Notes: generated by a model from the sequence alone, not told the origin. DNA of 64,000 bases from Streptomyces bauhiniae (GCF_004784475.1 NZ_SRRT01000005.1:496001-560000); one strand, 5' to 3'; numbered from the stretch's first letter, positions 17,544 to 25,768 are shown. Made by a program: numbers and translations.

Positions 17544-17553
17544 TCGCGGCGCC

Positions 17554-18231
17554 CTACGGCAGGCGCCAGTCCACCGGCTCCGCGCCCTGGTTCGTCAGCA
17601 GCTCGTTGGCCCGGCTGAACGGCCGGGAGCCGAAGAAGCCCCGGTCGGCGGACATGGGTGAGGGGTGGGCGGACTCGATGGCCGGGTAGTCGCCGAGGAG
17701 GGGGCGGAGGTTGCGGGCGTCGCGGCCCCAGAGGATGGACACCAGGGGCTTGCCTCGGGCGGCGAGGGCGCGGATGGCCTGCTCGGTGACCTCTTCCCAG
17801 CCCTTGCCGCGATGGGCGCCGGGCTTGCGGGGCGCGGTGGTGAGCGCCCTGTTCAGCAGGAGGACACCCTGGGAGGTCCACGGGGTCAGGTCACCGTTGG
17901 AGGGCCGGGGCAGGCCCAGGTCGGTGTTCAGCTCCCGGTATATGTTCTCCAGGCTGCCCGGCAGCGACCGCACCTCCGGCGCCACCGCGAAGCTCAGCCC
18001 GATCGCCATGCCCGGCGTCGGGTAAGGGTCCTGACCCACGATCAGGACCCGTACATCGTCGAAGGGCTGCTGGAAGGCCCGCAGGACATTCGCCCCGGAC
18101 GGCAGATAGGTCCGCCCCGCCGCCACCTCGGCACGCAGGAAGTCCCCCATGGCCGTGATGCGGTCGGCCACCGGGTCCAGGGCCTTCGCCCAGCCGGCCT
18201 CTACAAGTTCGTTCAACGGTCGTCGTGCCAC
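17554..18231 (-). CDS. ung: Uracil-DNA glycosylase, family 1
   Basis: Removes uracil from DNA as the first step of base-excision repair. The 225-residue length is normal. The active-site motif GQDPYP is at 66-71 with catalytic Asp68. The family-1 leucine-loop equivalent HPSPMSA lies near 190, and LLLNRALTT and SILWGRDA are also conserved. The start is GTG at 18231 (MARRPLNEL); its ribosome site is weak. It is divergent from the BadF-type kinase gene, with about 126 bases between. Streptomyces often carries two ung genes, so this may be one of a pair. Confidence 0.95.
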   Translation of the reverse strand: MARRPLNELVEAGWAKALDPVADRITAMGDFLRAEVAAGRTYLPSGANVLRAFQQPFDDVRVLIVGQDPYPTPGMAIGLSFAVAPEVRSLPGSLENIYRELNTDLGLPRPSNGDLTPWTSQGVLLLNRALTTAPRKPGAHRGKGWEEVTEQAIRALAARGKPLVSILWGRDARNLRPLLGDYPAIESAHPSPMSADRGFFGSRPFSRANELLTNQGAEPVDWRLP

Positions 18232-18357
18232 GTCAAGTCACTCTACTGGCCACCACCGACATCACCCGAACGGCTGTGGATCGACACCCGCGCACATCCT
18301 CTCTCCCGCTACCCTGCCTCCGTCGCGGACGCTCCGGCGAGGAGAAGGGGAATCCCG

Positions 18358-19365
18358 TTGTTCCCAGAGGACAGCACGGCCCACCCGCCCGACTCCGGCT
18401 TCCTCGCGGTCGACTCCGGAGGCTCCGGCCTGCGCGTGGCCGTGGGGACGTACGGTGGAGCGCCACCCATGGAGGGCAGGTCCGCCGAGCCGGTACGGAC
18501 CGGGGAACGAGGCATCGACCCGGCCCATCTGCTGGAGCTGGTACTGCCGTTGGCGCGCACCCTCGCGGCCGAGGCAGGCGTGGACGAGCTGACCACCGTC
18601 GTCGTCGGCGCCGCCGGCTTCGCCACCCTGGGCGACGCCCTCCGCGCCGAGCTGCCGGACGCGCTGACCGAAGCGCTGGACGTACGGACCGTAGCCCTCG
18701 CCGCCGACGCGGTCACCGCGTACATCGGCGCCCTCGGACCACGCCCGGGCGCCGTGCTCGCGGCCGGCACCGGCCTGATCGCCATCGGCACGGACCTGAC
18801 CACCTGGCGCCGCGCGGACGGCTGGGGCCACCTGCTGGGCGACTGCGGCGGCGGTGCCTGGATCGGACGGGCCGGCCTGGAGGCGGCGCTACGGGCGTAC
18901 GACGGCCGCGCGGGCGGCTCCGTACCGCTGCTGGAGCGGGCGCGGGAGCGGTTCGGGCAGCCCCCGGAGCTGCCGGGCCTGATCTATCCCCGGCCCGACC
19001 GCGCGGCCCTGCTCGCCTCCTTCGCCCCGGACGTCGCCGCCTGCGCCCCGCACGACCCCGTCGCCACCGGCATCCTGCGCGCGGCGGCCCGTCACATGGC
19101 CGAGTCGGTCGCCGCCGCGTGCCCGGCGTCCGGCATGCCCGAAGTAGCCTGCACCGGTGGCCTGTTGAATCTGGCCGAACCTCTCCTCACCTTCCTGCAC
19201 GAGGAGTTGACCCGACAGATACCCCACGCCCGGCAGACGGTGGCCGAGGGCGATCCCCTGCACGGCTGCGTCCGGCTGGCCGTCGCGCTGGCGTCGGGGA
19301 ACGCCGTATGGCCCGAGGACCCGCACCTGCTGCATGTGAACGGCGCACACAAGAGGCCGACATAA
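18358..19365 (+). CDS. BadF/BadG/BcrA/BcrD-type ATPase (N-acetylglucosamine kinase-like)
   Basis: An actin/hexokinase-fold ATPase of 335 residues, the group that includes N-acetylglucosamine kinase. The phosphate-1 motif is LAVDSGGSGLRVAVG near residue 18. The adenosine region contains GAVLAAGTGLIAIG, and GWGHLLGDCGGGAWIGR is typical of the sugar-kinase branch. A C-terminal CTGGLLNLAEPLL follows. The best start is TTG at 18358, preceded by GGAGAAGGGG; the frame is open upstream but runs antisense through ung. The substrate is probably an amino sugar, by family resemblance. Confidence 0.87.
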   Translation: MFPEDSTAHPPDSGFLAVDSGGSGLRVAVGTYGGAPPMEGRSAEPVRTGERGIDPAHLLELVLPLARTLAAEAGVDELTTVVVGAAGFATLGDALRAELPDALTEALDVRTVALAADAVTAYIGALGPRPGAVLAAGTGLIAIGTDLTTWRRADGWGHLLGDCGGGAWIGRAGLEAALRAYDGRAGGSVPLLERARERFGQPPELPGLIYPRPDRAALLASFAPDVAACAPHDPVATGILRAAARHMAESVAAACPASGMPEVACTGGLLNLAEPLLTFLHEELTRQIPHARQTVAEGDPLHGCVRLAVALASGNAVWPEDPHLLHVNGAHKRPT

Positions 19366-19518
19366 AGGGAAATCCGTCCCACCGAGCCCTCAACTACCCA
19401 ATACGGGACCGGATCAGCCGCCCCATGTACGCAACTCATCCGACAAAACCGGACGGATACCGCTCACCTGCACCCTCCCCGAACAGGGGCGCTCGGGAAA
19501 CCAGTAACATGCGGCGCC

Positions 19519-20439
19519 ATGAGCTCCCCCACTGGACCCGAGTCCGGCCTGCCAGTACGAATGCCGCGACCCCGCCAGCCCGGACGGCACCGCCGTCCGG
19601 AGCCGCTGGTGGCTCCCGAGGACGCGCCCGCGTTCGTCCTCGCGGTGCCCGGTGCGCCCAGCGCCGCCACGCGCAGCCTCGCCGAGGAGGTCGTGAGCAT
19701 CGCCCGCTCCGAGCTGCCCGGCCTCGACGCGCGGATCGGTTACCTGGACGGGGACGACGACGAATTCCCGACCCTGAGCGCCGTCCTGGCGCGCGCCGCC
19801 GAGGAGCGCACGGCCCGCCACGAGCAGGCCGTCGCCGCCGGTTCCGACGCCAAGGCGCCGGACGGTCCGGTGGCCGTGGTCGTGCCGCTGCTGGCCGGTC
19901 CCGACAACGCCCTGCTGCGGCAGACCCGCCAGGCCGTGATGGACAGCCGGGTCGCCGCCGAGCTGACCGATGTCCTCGGTCCGCACCCGCTGCTGGCGGA
20001 GGGGCTGCACGTGCGGCTGTCGGAGGCGGGCCTCGCCCGTGCCGACCGCGCCCGCCTCTTCACGGTGGCGACCGCGGCCGACGGCATCATCCTGGCGTCC
20101 GTGGGCGGCGAGGAGGCCGTGCAGGCCGCCGGCATCACCGGCATGCTGCTCGCCGCGCGCCTCGCCGTGCCGGTGATGGCCGCCGCGCTGGACCAGGAGG
20201 GCTCCATCGCCTCCATCGCCGAACAGCTCCGCGCCTCGGGCTCGCAGCAGCTCGCGCTCGCGCCGTACCTGATCGGCCCGGAGATCGACACCGCGCTCCT
20301 CACGGCGGCCGCAGCCGAGGTCGACTGCGCCACCTCCGAGGCCCTCGGCGCCTACCCCGCCATCGGCAAGCTGGCCCTCGCCAAGTACACAGCCTCCTTG
20401 GGCATCGCCCAGCAGCCCCAGGGCGCCCCAGCCTTCTAA
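19519..20439 (+). CDS. Degenerate CbiX/sirohydrochlorin-chelatase-like protein
   Basis: A 306-residue protein with the duplicated architecture of class II chelatases (CbiX/SirB). In true chelatases the first half carries a GHGS-type metal-binding His; here residues 39-48 read FVLAVPGAPS. The second His, in the VVPLLL-xPGxH region, is also absent (VVPLLAGPDNALLRQTRQ). ELTDVLGPHPLLAEGLHVRL still matches the family. The fold call is reasonable but chelatase activity is doubtful. A TAACAT hexamer at 19505-19510, eight bases before the ATG and with no clear ribosome site, suggests a nearly leaderless transcript. Confidence 0.75.
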   Translation: MSSPTGPESGLPVRMPRPRQPGRHRRPEPLVAPEDAPAFVLAVPGAPSAATRSLAEEVVSIARSELPGLDARIGYLDGDDDEFPTLSAVLARAAEERTARHEQAVAAGSDAKAPDGPVAVVVPLLAGPDNALLRQTRQAVMDSRVAAELTDVLGPHPLLAEGLHVRLSEAGLARADRARLFTVATAADGIILASVGGEEAVQAAGITGMLLAARLAVPVMAAALDQEGSIASIAEQLRASGSQQLALAPYLIGPEIDTALLTAAAAEVDCATSEALGAYPAIGKLALAKYTASLGIAQQPQGAPAF

Positions 20440-20457
20440 AAAGGCCAAGCACAAAAG

Positions 20458-20492
20458 AAGGGCCCGCCCCACCAACCCCGGAGCGGGCCCTT
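20458..20492 (+). terminator. Intrinsic terminator after the CbiX-like gene
   Basis: A perfect 10-base stem, AAGGGCCCGC (20458-20467) with GCGGGCCCTT (20483-20492), and a 15-base loop. It lies 18 bases after the stop codon. Confidence 0.85.
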
Positions 20493-20508
20493 CGCACTGC
20501 GTACACAT

Positions 20509-20652
20509 CCCAGCAAGCCTGGTTCGCATCTACCTAGGGGCGCGGGGAACTGCGCGACCAGCCACAGCGCACCCGCACGACCCAGCAAGCCTCACCCCAG
20601 CCCACCTAAGGGGCGCGGGGAACTGCGCGACAAGCCACAGCGCACCCGCACG
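20509..20652. repeat. Two tandem copies of a ~72-base Streptomyces intergenic repeat
   Basis: Two units, 20509-20580 and 20581-20652, each begin CCCAGCAAGCCT. Each then carries a nearly identical 43-44 base core starting AGGGGCGCGGGGAACTGCGC (20536-20579 and 20609-20652) that differs at one base (GACCAGCC against GACAAGCC). The spacer between head and core differs. I recognise the core as a short repeat found between genes in many Streptomyces genomes. It sits beyond the terminator of the CbiX-like gene and ends three bases before the stop of the convergent FUSC gene. Confidence 0.85.
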
Positions 20653-20654
20653 CC

Positions 20655-22148
20655 TCATGCCCCCACCAGCCGAGACACCCCCGCAGCCCCCCGCAGCGGC
20701 TCCGCCAGATCAGCCAGCGCATGCTCAAGCCCATGCATATGAACCAGCGCCGGCTCCACCGGAGCCTCCCCGGGCCGGTGCAAAGGCTCAACGCCCCCGA
20801 CGGTGAGCGCCTCCACAGCAGCCTCCACCCGCCAACAGGCAGCGGCCAGCCGAGCATCATGAGAAGCCTCGGGATCAGCCGCAACGGCAACCAACCCCCG
20901 AACCTCCCGCGCACACTCGTCCAACAGCACCAACACCCGCCGGGCCCGCCCCTTACGCCCCACCAGCGGATTCAACGGATGCACCAACGGCGCCACAGAC
21001 ATCCGCACCCGCCCAAGAAGCAACTCCAGCTCAGCCACCAGCGGCCCGGGATCAGCCGTAGCCGACCCCGCAAGCCGAGCCGCAGCCTCAGCAGTGCACG
21101 CGTGCACACACCGCAACGCCCGCTGAATCCACGCATCGGTGGTGACATGCGTGGTCACCGGCAACACCACCAGCACGGCCAGCATCGCCCCCACCGCCCC
21201 GACAGCCGTCTCGGCCACCCGCAACGCCAGCAGCGCAGGCGTGAGCACCCCGAGCAGCCCGTACAGCACCTCGGCCAGCAAGGTCACCCACAGCATCATC
21301 CAGGTGTAGGACACGGCGGCCGAGTAGAAGATCCCGAACACCGCGACCGCGACCAGCACCACGGACGGCACGACAGCCCCGTCCACCGGCAGCGCCACCA
21401 GCAGCCCCAGCCCGATCCCCAGCACGGTCCCGAGAACGCGCCGGAACCCCCGTACCAGCGTCTCCCCCCGCGAGGCGGTGTTCACGAAGACCCACCAGGT
21501 CGCCCCGACGGCCCAGTACCACCGCTGCCCGGACAGCACCTGGCCGAGGACCAGCGCGAACCCGGCACCCACGACCGCCTGCGCGGCCTGCCGGGTGGTC
21601 ACACGGGCCAGCCCCGTACCCCCCGGAGGGACGGGCACCGTGGGCACCGGGAGCCCCCGCTCGTAGCACCAGACCCCGAAGCGCACCGCGGCGGCGCAGA
21701 GCACGGACAGCAGGACGGCGGCGTACAGCTCGGGCAGTTGCACCGGCGTGACGTGCAGGAACTGCCCGACGAAGAACATCATGAAGGCGAACACGCCAAG
21801 GCTGTGCCCCCGCGGCCCCCACCGACGCGCGTACACGCCGACACCGACCACCGTGAGGAACGCCAGATCACGCGCGACCGGATACGCGTGCAACTCGGCG
21901 GCGACCGCCAGCACCAGCACGCCGACCCCGGGCAGCAGCGCCGTGGTGACGGCCTGCCCGCGCACGGTGGGGTCGGCGACCGTGAACAGGGCGAGCAGCG
22001 CGGCGAGTCCGCCCGCGACCATGCCGGTCAGCGACTGCCCCACCAGCCCGCACACCACGACGGCCAGCCCGATGCCGAGCACGGCCCGCGCGGCGAAGCG
22101 CAGCCGTATCCGCCCCGGGTCCGGCGCCATGAACACCTTCTTCAGCAC
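20655..22148 (-). CDS. FUSC-family integral membrane protein (aromatic-acid exporter-like)
   Basis: A 497-residue membrane protein with two blocks of hydrophobic helices, about residues 15-160 and 190-345, the repeated layout of the fusaric-acid/aromatic-acid efflux superfamily. GQRWYWAVGATWWVFVNTAS and the following GFRRVLGTVLGIGLGL match the conserved second-repeat start. A soluble helical C-terminal domain covers the last 130 residues. GTG at 22148 is preferred, with GGACGAG upstream; an ATG six codons in is the alternative. It is divergent from the Lrp/AsnC regulator. The exported compound is unknown. Confidence 0.87.
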   Translation of the reverse strand: MLKKVFMAPDPGRIRLRFAARAVLGIGLAVVVCGLVGQSLTGMVAGGLAALLALFTVADPTVRGQAVTTALLPGVGVLVLAVAAELHAYPVARDLAFLTVVGVGVYARRWGPRGHSLGVFAFMMFFVGQFLHVTPVQLPELYAAVLLSVLCAAAVRFGVWCYERGLPVPTVPVPPGGTGLARVTTRQAAQAVVGAGFALVLGQVLSGQRWYWAVGATWWVFVNTASRGETLVRGFRRVLGTVLGIGLGLLVALPVDGAVVPSVVLVAVAVFGIFYSAAVSYTWMMLWVTLLAEVLYGLLGVLTPALLALRVAETAVGAVGAMLAVLVVLPVTTHVTTDAWIQRALRCVHACTAEAAARLAGSATADPGPLVAELELLLGRVRMSVAPLVHPLNPLVGRKGRARRVLVLLDECAREVRGLVAVAADPEASHDARLAAACWRVEAAVEALTVGGVEPLHRPGEAPVEPALVHMHGLEHALADLAEPLRGAAGVSRLVGA

Positions 22149-22263
22149 TGCTCGTCCGCCCCCTAGTGGCCGTTCGCACGAAAAAGGCGCCGCGGAATCC
22201 GCAGCGCCATCGACACCCCTATGACAGCACCTCAGGTCCGTTTGGCTCAACTGCCTCCCTTTT

Positions 22264-22366
22264 CACTGAGCCATTGGCCCACACAGCCCCAACCCCGCCA
22301 GGAGCCCCGGGGACCAACGGTCCAGGTCGCACGGCATGCGCCCACCGCGAGACACTGGGCCATTGG
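22264..22366. promoter_or_regulatory. Pair of 14-base direct repeats upstream of the Lrp/AsnC gene
   Basis: CACTGAGCCATTGG at 22264-22277 and CACTGGGCCATTGG at 22353-22366 match at 13 of 14 positions, with starts 89 bases apart. Both contain a GCCA-T-TGG dyad core. The second ends 43 bases before the regulator start. Spaced repeated sites are what Lrp/AsnC octamers use, so these may be autoregulatory sites that also reach the divergent FUSC promoter. The repeats are seen; the binding is inferred. Confidence 0.55.
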
Positions 22367-22409
22367 TACAGTCACGCTGGTCGACGAACCGCGAGGAGGC
22401 CGGAACGCG

Positions 22410-22889
22410 ATGGCCGTGGACGAACTGGACACCCGCATCCTGCGCCTGCTGCTGGAGCAGCCGCGCACCAGCGTGCGCGAGTACGCCCGCCTCCTCGGCA
22501 TCGCGCGGGGCACCCTCCAGGCCCGGCTGGACCGGATGGAACGGGACGGCGTGATCACCGGCACGGGCCCCTCCCTCTCCCCCGCCGCGCTCGGCCACCC
22601 GGTGCTGGCGTTCGTGCACATCGAGGTCACGCAGGGCCACATGGACGATGTCGGGGAGGCGCTGGCGGCCGTTCCGGAGATCGTCGAGGCGTTCTCCACC
22701 ACCGGTGGCGGGGACCTGCTGGCGCGGGTGGTGGGCCGGGACAACGCCCATCTGGAGGACGTGATCCAGAAGCTGATCAGCGTGCCCGGCGTGGTGCGCA
22801 CCCGTACCGAGGTGGCCCTGCGGGAGCGGGTGCCGTACCGGCTGCTGCCCCTGGTGGAGTCGGTGGGCCGGTCGGCGGCGAAGTCCTGA
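22410..22889 (+). CDS. Lrp/AsnC-family transcriptional regulator
   Basis: A 159-residue feast/famine regulator. The N-terminal HTH begins ELDTRILRLLLEQPRTSVRE, with ARGTLQARLDRMERDGVITG as the recognition part. The C-terminal RAM (amino-acid-binding) domain covers about residues 65-150 with FVHIEVTQGHMDDV and FSTTGGGDLLARVV. ATG at 22410 follows GAGGAGG at 22393-22399. It lies between a divergent FUSC exporter and a downstream MFS exporter, so it may control efflux. Its effector is not evident. Confidence 0.92.
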   Translation: MAVDELDTRILRLLLEQPRTSVREYARLLGIARGTLQARLDRMERDGVITGTGPSLSPAALGHPVLAFVHIEVTQGHMDDVGEALAAVPEIVEAFSTTGGGDLLARVVGRDNAHLEDVIQKLISVPGVVRTRTEVALRERVPYRLLPLVESVGRSAAKS

Positions 22890-22927
22890 CCGCCCGCGCG
22901 GGCCCGTTTCCCGCAGTGCGGACATAA

Positions 22928-22949
22928 GGGTCACTGCATAGCGTGACCC
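22928..22949. promoter_or_regulatory. Inverted repeat abutting the MFS start codon
   Basis: GGGTCAC (22928-22934) and GTGACCC (22943-22949) form a perfect 7-base inverted repeat with an 8-base gap. It ends one base before the ATG at 22951 and fills the place of a ribosome site. It may be an operator over a leaderless start or an RNA hairpin that controls translation. Confidence 0.55.
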
Positions 22950-22950
22950 C

Positions 22951-24441
22951 ATGACTACAGTCCAGACCCGCCCTGCCGACGCCGGTGACCGACGGCGGTG
23001 GCAGGCGCTCGCGGTCTGTCTCGTGGCGGGCTTCATGACGCTGCTCGACAGCTCGATCGTGAACGTCGCGCTGCCCTCGATGGAACGCGGCCTCGGCGCC
23101 GACGCCGCCGACGTGTCCTGGGTGGTGTCGGGCTACGCGCTCACCTTCGGCCTCGCCCTCGTCCCGGCGGGCCGGCTCGGTGACGTGCGCGGGCGCCGGG
23201 CGGCGTTCCTGTTCGGGCTCGCGCTGTTCACGGTCACCTCGGTGGCCTGCGGGCTGGCGCCGAGTTCGGGCTGGCTGGTGGTCTTCCGGCTGCTGCAGGG
23301 CGCGGCCTCGGGCATCGTCGCGCCGCAGACGACGGGGCTGATCCAGCAGATGTTCCAGGGCGCCGACCGGGCGCGCGCGTTCGGGATGCTGGGCAGCGTG
23401 GTCGGCATCTCCACGGCGGTCGGCCCGCCGGCGGGCGGCCTGCTGATCCAGGCGTTCGGCGTGGACGACGGCTGGCGCTGGGTGTTCTACGTCAACCTGC
23501 CCATCGGCGTGGCCGCGTTCTGCGCGGCGCTCCGGCTGTTGCCACGTACCCCGGTGGCGGAGAAGCGGCGGGAGGGCGCGGACCTGACGGGCGTCCTGCT
23601 GCTCGGCGCGGGTGTGCTGGCGCTGATGCTGCCGCTGGTGCAGGAGCAGCAGTGGACGGGCCGGACCAAGTGGGCCCTGATGCCGGTGGCGGCGCTGCTG
23701 CTGGCCGCGTTCTGGCGCTGGGAGCGGCGTCAGGGCAAGCGCGGAAACGATCCGCTGATCGACCTGGACCTGTTCTCCCTGCGCTCCTTCACCCTGGGCG
23801 TGCTGCTGAACCTGGTGTACTTCGGCGGCTTCACGACCGTGTTCTTCGTGTACACCCTGTACTTGCAGAACGGCCTCGGCTACGGCGCGCTCGCGGCGGG
23901 GCTGGCCTCGCTGCCGTTCGCCATCGGCTCGGCGGTGGGGGCGGCGCTGGGCGGCCGGCTGGTGGTGCGGCACGGCCGGAAACTGGTGGTCGTCGGGCTG
24001 GTCGGGGTGGCGGTGGGCCTGCTCGCCGTGATCGGCGCCGTACAGCTCGTCCAGGGGCCCGGCGCGGCGTGGGCGGCGGCGCTGCCGCTGCTGCTCGCGG
24101 GGGTGGGCTCCGGGGTGACGATCTCCCCCAACACCACGCTGACCCTCACCCGCGTACCCGTCCGCCGGGCCGGGGCGGCGGGCGGCATCCTGGTGACGGC
24201 CCAGCGCATCGGATCGGCGGCCGGGATCGCGGCCGTGGGCGCGGTGTACTTCGCCCACCTGGCCAACCACGGCACCTCCACCCGGGCGCTGCAACTGGGC
24301 CTGCTCACGGCGGTCGGGATCATCCTGGTCGCGCTGGTGCTGGCCGTCGCCGACCTGCGGGAACGGCAGGCGCACCCGGAGCCGCCGATGGGCGACGGCC
24401 CGGCGCCGGAGCCCGTGGAGCGCACGCCGTCGAAGGCGTGA
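22951..24441 (+). CDS. MFS drug transporter, DHA2 (14-helix) type
   Basis: A proton-driven efflux pump of 496 residues. Motif A is seen in AGRLGDVRGRRAAFL, motif C in GPPAGGLLI, and the DHA2 feature LDSSIVNVALPSM lies in helix 1. The hydrophobic pattern fits 14 helices. The N-terminus before helix 1 is short and charged. No ordinary ribosome site precedes the ATG at 22951; an inverted repeat occupies that position. The upstream Lrp/AsnC gene in the same direction, about 60 bases away, could regulate it. The substrate is unknown. Confidence 0.92.
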   Translation: MTTVQTRPADAGDRRRWQALAVCLVAGFMTLLDSSIVNVALPSMERGLGADAADVSWVVSGYALTFGLALVPAGRLGDVRGRRAAFLFGLALFTVTSVACGLAPSSGWLVVFRLLQGAASGIVAPQTTGLIQQMFQGADRARAFGMLGSVVGISTAVGPPAGGLLIQAFGVDDGWRWVFYVNLPIGVAAFCAALRLLPRTPVAEKRREGADLTGVLLLGAGVLALMLPLVQEQQWTGRTKWALMPVAALLLAAFWRWERRQGKRGNDPLIDLDLFSLRSFTLGVLLNLVYFGGFTTVFFVYTLYLQNGLGYGALAAGLASLPFAIGSAVGAALGGRLVVRHGRKLVVVGLVGVAVGLLAVIGAVQLVQGPGAAWAAALPLLLAGVGSGVTISPNTTLTLTRVPVRRAGAAGGILVTAQRIGSAAGIAAVGAVYFAHLANHGTSTRALQLGLLTAVGIILVALVLAVADLRERQAHPEPPMGDGPAPEPVERTPSKA

Positions 24442-24450
24442 GCACCCGGC

Positions 24451-25197
24451 TCAGGACTTGCGGCGCGGCTTCCCCGGACGCCCGCCGGAGCGCCCGCGCA
24501 CGGGCCGCCCGGTGGGCTTGCCGCCCTTCTGCTTGGCGGCGCCCTGTGCGGGCTTCTTCTTCTGCTGCTTGGGCTCCGGGGGCGTGGCGCGGCCCCGGGT
24601 GCTGTTGACGGTGCGGCCCCGGACGATGCCGATGAAGTCGTCCACCCGGTCGGTGGTGGCCTCCTCCGGCCAGGCCAGGGCGATCTGGGACTGCGGGGCG
24701 TCGACGACCGTGCGGTAGGTGAGGTCCTTGCGGTGGTAGAGGCGCGCCAGGGACTGCGGGACGATCAGCAGGCCCACGTTGGCCGCGACCAGTTCCAGCG
24801 CGTCCGGGGTGGTGGCGGGCCGCTCGAAGCCGGGCTCACCGGGCGGGGCGTCCCAGTCGAAGACGTCGTCCAGCGGGTGGAAGAGCACCTCGTCGGCGAG
24901 GTCGGCGAGGGTGACCTCCTCGGCCGCGGTGATCACGTGGTCCTTGGGGACGACGACCACCGTGTCCTCGGTGTACAGGGGGATCGCGCTGAAGAAGTCG
25001 CGGTCGACGGGCAGCCGTACGAAGCCCGCGTCGGCCTCTCCCGCGCGCAACAGGGCGTCCGCCTCGGCGGCGGGGACCTGGGTGAGGACGAGGGGGGTGC
25101 CGGGCAGGCGCTCGTTCCAGATCCGCACCCATTTGGCGGGCGTCACTCCGGGGACGTACGCGAGCCGGAACGACGGTGATTCTTCCGAGCCTGTCAC
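24451..25197 (-). CDS. LysR-type effector-binding domain without HTH
   Basis: A 248-residue protein whose first 200 residues are the periplasmic-binding-protein-like effector domain of LysR regulators (FRLAYVPGVTPAKWVRIWNE, LYTEDTVVVVPKDH, VGLLIVPQSLARLYHRKDL). It starts directly at that domain: no winged-helix HTH is present and none is encoded upstream, since DUF5997 begins 58 bases away on the other strand. A strongly basic 45-residue tail rich in Lys, Gly and Arg follows. It may sense a small molecule and bind nucleic acid through the tail, or pair with another protein; both ideas are inference. Confidence 0.85.
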   Translation of the reverse strand: MTGSEESPSFRLAYVPGVTPAKWVRIWNERLPGTPLVLTQVPAAEADALLRAGEADAGFVRLPVDRDFFSAIPLYTEDTVVVVPKDHVITAAEEVTLADLADEVLFHPLDDVFDWDAPPGEPGFERPATTPDALELVAANVGLLIVPQSLARLYHRKDLTYRTVVDAPQSQIALAWPEEATTDRVDDFIGIVRGRTVNSTRGRATPPEPKQQKKKPAQGAAKQKGGKPTGRPVRGRSGGRPGKPRRKS

Positions 25198-25255
25198 CAG
25201 GCCAGGCTACCGGCCGTGGTCGGCTGCCACGCACACGGCCGATACCCTTGACCTC

Positions 25256-25648
25256 ATGAGTTCGCAGCAGAGCCCCCAGACGATGAAGCCCGCCACCGCG
25301 GCGAAGAAGCTGGGTGTGTACCTCCCCGCCACCCCCGCCGCCTTCCAGGAGGGTGTGGTCTCGCGCGCCGAGCTGAACGAGCTCCAGACGAACCCGCCCG
25401 AGTGGCTGCGCGAGCTGCGTCAGAACGGCCCCCACCCCCGGCCGGTGGTCGCGGCCCGCCTCGGCATCTCCATCGCGGGCCTGGCCCGCGGCGGCGTCAC
25501 CCAGCCCCTGACCACCGCGCAGATCGAGGACCTCCGCGAGGAGAGCCCCGAGTGGCTGGAGAAGGAGCGCGCCACCCAGGCCGAGGTCCGCAAGGAGACC
25601 GCGCGCATCAAGAAGCTGCACGAGGAGAAGGACGCTAAGGAGAGCTGA
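25256..25648 (+). CDS. DUF5997-family protein
   Basis: A 130-residue soluble protein of a conserved actinobacterial family without assigned function. It begins SSQQSPQTMKPATAAKKLGV. The middle carries an HTH-like ARLGISIAGLARGGVTQPLT, and the C-terminus is a charged helix (ERATQAEVRKETARIKKLHE). Its divergent partner is the HTH-less LysR domain protein. A recurring association of the two is my recollection of Streptomyces genomes. The ATG at 25256 has no clear ribosome site and may be leaderless. Confidence 0.85.
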   Translation: MSSQQSPQTMKPATAAKKLGVYLPATPAAFQEGVVSRAELNELQTNPPEWLRELRQNGPHPRPVVAARLGISIAGLARGGVTQPLTTAQIEDLREESPEWLEKERATQAEVRKETARIKKLHEEKDAKES

Positions 25649-25663
25649 CGCTCCTCCGTAATG

Positions 25664-25693
25664 ACGCGGCCGCGCCCCTGGGTGCGGCCGCGT
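25664..25693 (+). terminator. Intrinsic terminator after the DUF5997 gene
   Basis: A perfect 10-base stem, ACGCGGCCGC (25664-25673) with GCGGCCGCGT (25684-25693), a 10-base loop and TGTT after it. It starts 15 bases after the stop codon. Confidence 0.85.
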
Positions 25694-25695
25694 TG

Positions 25696-25734
25696 TTCAT
25701 TGCGCCCGTTCATTGCGCCCGTTTATTGCGTCGA
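25696..25734. repeat. Three tandem 13-base repeats before the methyltransferase gene
   Basis: TTCATTGCGCCCG occurs at 25696-25708 and again, identically, at 25709-25721. A diverged third copy, TTTATTGCGTCGA, is at 25722-25734. The array lies between a terminator and the methyltransferase start at 25769, where its promoter should be. Confidence 0.85.
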
Positions 25735-25768
25735 CAACCCCCCGCCGCCCCCGGCAGAGTGGCCGCCC

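Noticed and set aside
22892..22903. GCCCGCGCGGGC palindrome as a terminator after the Lrp/AsnC gene
   Set aside because: A 12-base dyad with no loop would give a stem of about four pairs; GC-rich dyads of this size are expected by chance here.
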